Shown here piece by piece: positions 61,644 through 64,000 of a DNA stretch of 64,000 nucleotides. The notes beneath the pieces were generated by a model. That model was given only the letters and a program-made list of their open reading frames with translations. It was not told the origin of the DNA and ran no database searches. Position 1 is the stretch's first letter, and each line of letters begins with the position of its first letter. The stretch is from positions 6,513,001 through 6,577,000 of the forward strand of contig NZ_CP117709.1 in NCBI RefSeq assembly GCF_028622875.1, in the 5' to 3' direction. Source of the DNA: Streptomyces sp. MMBL 11-1 (GTDB lineage: Bacteria; Actinomycetota; Actinomycetes; Streptomycetales; Streptomycetaceae). Position numbers and translations under genes: made by a program.

Positions 61644-62866
61644 GCGTCGAGACCGACGTCCACGAGCCCGCGTCCGGCAAGGCGAGCAACAGACTGCCGT
61701 TCGCGGTGTACCTGCTCGCGTTCAGCCTGTTCGCCATGGGCAGCGCCGAATTCCTGCTCGCCGGTGTCCTGCCGGACATCGCCGACGACCTGAACATCTC
61801 CCTGTCCTCCGCCGGCGCGCTGATCTCCGCGTTCGCCATCGGTGTGGTGATCGGTGGCCCGCCGCTCGCCGTGCTCACCCTGCGCTGGCCGCGGCGGACC
61901 ACCCTGGTGGTCTCGCAAGTGGTGTTCGCCCTCGCCGTGGGCATCGGCATCCTGACGGACAACTTCACCGTGCTGATGGTCACCCGCTTCATCGCGGGCC
62001 TGGCCTACGCCGGGTTCTGGGCGGTCGCCGCGGTCACCGCGATCGGACTCGTCACCCCGGACCGCACCGCGCGGGCCTCCGGCGTGGTCGTCAGCGGGCT
62101 CAGCATCGCCATGGTCGGCGGCGGCCCGGCCGGCGCACTGCTCAGCCACTTCACCGGCTGGCGGGGCGGGTTCTGGGCAGTGGTCGTCCTGACCCTGATC
62201 GGCGCGATCTCGACCGCCATCGCCGTACCCGCGACCCGCGCCGCCGAGGAACCCAGCGTGCGGCGGGAACTGCGCACGATGCGACAGCCCCAGCTGTGGG
62301 TGGTGTACGCGGCCACCCTGCTCAGCACGGCCGCCTACATGATCACCTACAACTACCTCGCGGCGTTCCTGACGGACACCACCGGAATCGACTCCGTCTG
62401 GGTGCCCCCGATCCTCGTCCTGTTCGGTGTCGGTGCCTTCGTCGGCATCTCCGTCGGGGGCAGGATCGCCGATGGACGACCACACCACGCGCTGCTGATC
62501 GGCGCCGGCGGGATCCTCATCACCTCCGTCCTGCTCGCCCTGCTCGCCGAGTCGGCCATCTCCGTCGTCGTCCTCGTCCTGCTCCTGGGCGTCGCGGGCT
62601 TCGTGCTCAACCCGGCCATCTACGGGCGGGTGTTCACCGTGGCGGCAGAGGCGCCCACGCTCGCCGGAGCCACCGCCGTCTCCATGTTCCAGCTCGGCAT
62701 CAGCATCGTCCCCGTCATCGCGGGCATCGCGCTGGGGGCCGGCGCCGGTCTGACGTCGATCCCCTGGCTGGGTGCCGTCCTGGCCGCCATCACCATCCCG
62801 GTCGTCCTGATGGACCGGACGATGGCCCGCAACCGGGCCCGGAGCGCCGCGACCGGCGAGAACTGA
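61640..62866 (+). CDS. MFS drug-efflux transporter, Cmx/CmlR-like
   Basis: Predicted 408-residue, 12-helix major facilitator of the DHA1 type. LAFSLFAMGSAEFLLAGVLPDIADDL (quoted in part: MGSAEFLLAGVLPDIA) is the helix 1 region typical of chloramphenicol-type and arabinose-type exporters. The motif A-like loop and the drug-antiporter motif C-like SGLSIAMVGGGPAGALLS are present. It probably exports the cluster product and gives self-resistance. The ATG overlaps a short leader ORF. Confidence 0.88.
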   Translation: MSVETDVHEPASGKASNRLPFAVYLLAFSLFAMGSAEFLLAGVLPDIADDLNISLSSAGALISAFAIGVVIGGPPLAVLTLRWPRRTTLVVSQVVFALAVGIGILTDNFTVLMVTRFIAGLAYAGFWAVAAVTAIGLVTPDRTARASGVVVSGLSIAMVGGGPAGALLSHFTGWRGGFWAVVVLTLIGAISTAIAVPATRAAEEPSVRRELRTMRQPQLWVVYAATLLSTAAYMITYNYLAAFLTDTTGIDSVWVPPILVLFGVGAFVGISVGGRIADGRPHHALLIGAGGILITSVLLALLAESAISVVVLVLLLGVAGFVLNPAIYGRVFTVAAEAPTLAGATAVSMFQLGISIVPVIAGIALGAGAGLTSIPWLGAVLAAITIPVVLMDRTMARNRARSAATGEN

Positions 62867-62937
62867 CCCCCGCTCCGAGCTCGTCGCTTCCCGTCCGGCG
62901 TGGCACGTCGCGCTCCGCCGGCAGCTTTCCATCGCCA

Positions 62938-62978
62938 GGAGCCGCAGAGAGACACCGAGAGGGTTTCTCTGCGGCTCC
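62938..62978. terminator. Long hairpin between MFS and methyltransferase genes
   Basis: GGAGCCGCAGAGA and its exact reverse complement TCTCTGCGGCTCC form a 13-bp stem with a 15-nt loop. It ends only 18 nt before the methyltransferase ATG, next to its GAGGGAGG ribosome site. It could terminate the MFS transcript or act as an attenuator of the next gene. Confidence 0.65.
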
Positions 62979-62995
62979 CCTTGAGGGAGGACCGC

Positions 62996-63745
62996 ATGGA
63001 CAACAAGCTCGGCTACGAATTAGGCAATTGGGTGGTGTCACAGATCCAGAGCCCGGACCGTCCGACGCAGACGACCTTCTCACTGCTGGACATGGAATGG
63101 GACCTGCTCCCGGAGGTGTTTCCCCCGTACACGGACCCGGGGCCCGGCCTGTTCGCCTCCTGGGTGCCGTACCGGAGCGACGGCCGCTTCCTGGAGATGG
63201 GCTGCGGCGCGGGCGTCGCCTCGGTGCTCGCCGCCCAGCGCGGCAGCAAGCACGTGGTGGCCCTGGACATCAACCCGGCGGCGGCGGAGAACACCCTGCG
63301 CAATGCCGCCCGGCACGGAGTGTCCGACCGGGTCACCGCACTGGCCAGCGATCTCTTCGACGCACTGGAGCCCGCCGAGCCGTTCGACCTCGTCTTCTGG
63401 AACACCCCCTTCATCGAGGCGCCCGAGAACCGCCCCTACGCCGGGCAGATGGAGCGCGCGGTCTTCGACCCCGGGTACGAGATGGTCCACCGGTTCTTCC
63501 GTGACGTGGTTCCGCACCTGGCGGCGGACGGGCGCGTCTATCTCGGCACCAGCGAGGCGATGGGCAACAAGGAGAAGATGCTGCGGGCCGCCGCGGAAGC
63601 GGGTTTCGAGGGCCACCGGTACCGCAGCGAGTCCGTCGAGCTGCCCGCCGCGGAATTCGGCGACTCGCCGGTCGTCGCGGCCCACACCAACGAGCGCGGA
63701 ATCGTGGACATGGACTTCACGATGTACGAGTTCCAGCGCAGCTGA
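62996..63745 (+). CDS. SAM-dependent methyltransferase (HemK/RlmG-like motif)
   Basis: Predicted 249-residue methyltransferase. Motif I is FLEMGCGAGVASVLAAQRG (about 64-82), the acidic residue is in VVALDINPAAAENT, and the motif IV region reads FDLVFWNTPFIEAP. The NPPY/NPPF of amino-methylating enzymes is changed to NTPF. It may methylate nitrogen in a small-molecule intermediate. Codon 9 is TTA (63020-63022), so its translation should need bldA. The ATG follows GAGGGAGG. Confidence 0.85.
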   Translation: MDNKLGYELGNWVVSQIQSPDRPTQTTFSLLDMEWDLLPEVFPPYTDPGPGLFASWVPYRSDGRFLEMGCGAGVASVLAAQRGSKHVVALDINPAAAENTLRNAARHGVSDRVTALASDLFDALEPAEPFDLVFWNTPFIEAPENRPYAGQMERAVFDPGYEMVHRFFRDVVPHLAADGRVYLGTSEAMGNKEKMLRAAAEAGFEGHRYRSESVELPAAEFGDSPVVAAHTNERGIVDMDFTMYEFQRS

Positions 63746-63858
63746 CCTTCTGTTCCAGGCCCGGCCGACCATTTTCCTGTTTCGAGCCCAGGGCCACCGG
63801 TTCCGACTAATTCGATTCACGACTGGGCGACACGAGCGCCCCGGAGGATGGGAATGTC

Positions 63859-64000
63859 ATGAGCGCCAACGGGAACACGAACAGCACCGGCTTCGATGTC
63901 GTCATCGCCGGCAACGGAGTCCTCGGTCTCTCGCTCGCCTGGGTCCTGGCACAGCGGGGCAAGCGCGTCGCGGTGCTCGGCGAGCCGAACCGCCCCTGGG
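63859..64000 (+). CDS. FAD-dependent oxidoreductase, 3' truncated by window edge
   Basis: Only the first 47 codons are present. After MSANGNTNSTG the protein enters an FAD-binding Rossmann motif, DVVIAGNGVLGLSLAWVLA (GxGxxG), followed by QRGKRVAVLGEPNRPW, typical of the D-amino-acid oxidase/glycine oxidase superfamily. GGGA lies 6 nt before the ATG. It continues the biosynthetic cluster beyond the window. Confidence 0.75.
   Translation, partial: MSANGNTNSTGFDVVIAGNGVLGLSLAWVLAQRGKRVAVLGEPNRPW

Overview
The window is high-GC DNA with very strong third-position GC bias, frequent GTG starts, many 4-nt ATGA/GTGA gene overlaps and rare TTA codons. Together with an Mrp antiporter operon, conservon-type signalling genes, a SARP regulator and a large LuxR (LAL) regulator, this points to a Streptomyces or close relative. 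No rRNA, tRNA, CRISPR array or insertion sequence was seen. All calls come from reading the sequence; no database search was run.

Layout. 0-1.6 kb: the end of an F420-type LLM oxidoreductase and a homocysteine S-methyltransferase. 1.7-5.8 kb: a Hen1-Pnkp RNA-repair pair. 5.8-9.9 kb: arginine deiminase, ornithine carbamoyltransferase and an APC permease. 9.8-18.6 kb: an anti-sigma-like ATPase, then an aromatic acyl-CoA catabolic cluster. In that cluster a crotonase and a fused flavin monooxygenase/Old-Yellow-Enzyme protein face a CoA ligase plus PaaX regulator, and an acyl-CoA dehydrogenase plus Rid protein. Two near-identical palindromes over the -35 regions of two promoters suggest one PaaX-type regulon. 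18.7-25.7 kb: an iron-sulfur CDGSH protein and an mrpA(B)CDEFG operon. 25.8-26.3 kb: a MOSC protein. 26.4-42.6 kb: an exopolysaccharide/cell-surface glycan locus. It holds a CDP-alcohol phosphotransferase, a nucleotidyltransferase, three glycosyltransferases, a Wzz/BY-kinase-like protein, a flippase, a polymerase, a lipoprotein, a LamG propeller protein, GDP-mannose dehydratase, GDP-fucose synthase and a polyprenyl-phosphate sugar transferase. 43-45.6 kb: AlkB, a CHMI-type isomerase and an FAD monooxygenase. 45.6-53.5 kb: a Liv-type ABC transporter with a fused permease, next to a two-gene partial conservon (sensor kinase and roadblock protein).

53.9-64 kb: the left part of what looks like a secondary-metabolite gene cluster, running off the end of the window. 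It has a LAL regulator, a short condensation-domain remnant without its HHxxxDG motif, a type II thioesterase-like protein without its nucleophilic serine, two methyltransferases, a SARP, a truncated haemoglobin, a drug-efflux MFS transporter and the start of an FAD oxidoreductase. A duplicated 23-bp inverted-repeat element, 11-bp-phased direct repeats, TTA codons and an overlapping leader ORF before the efflux gene suggest layered control. This is the most likely place for undescribed biology.
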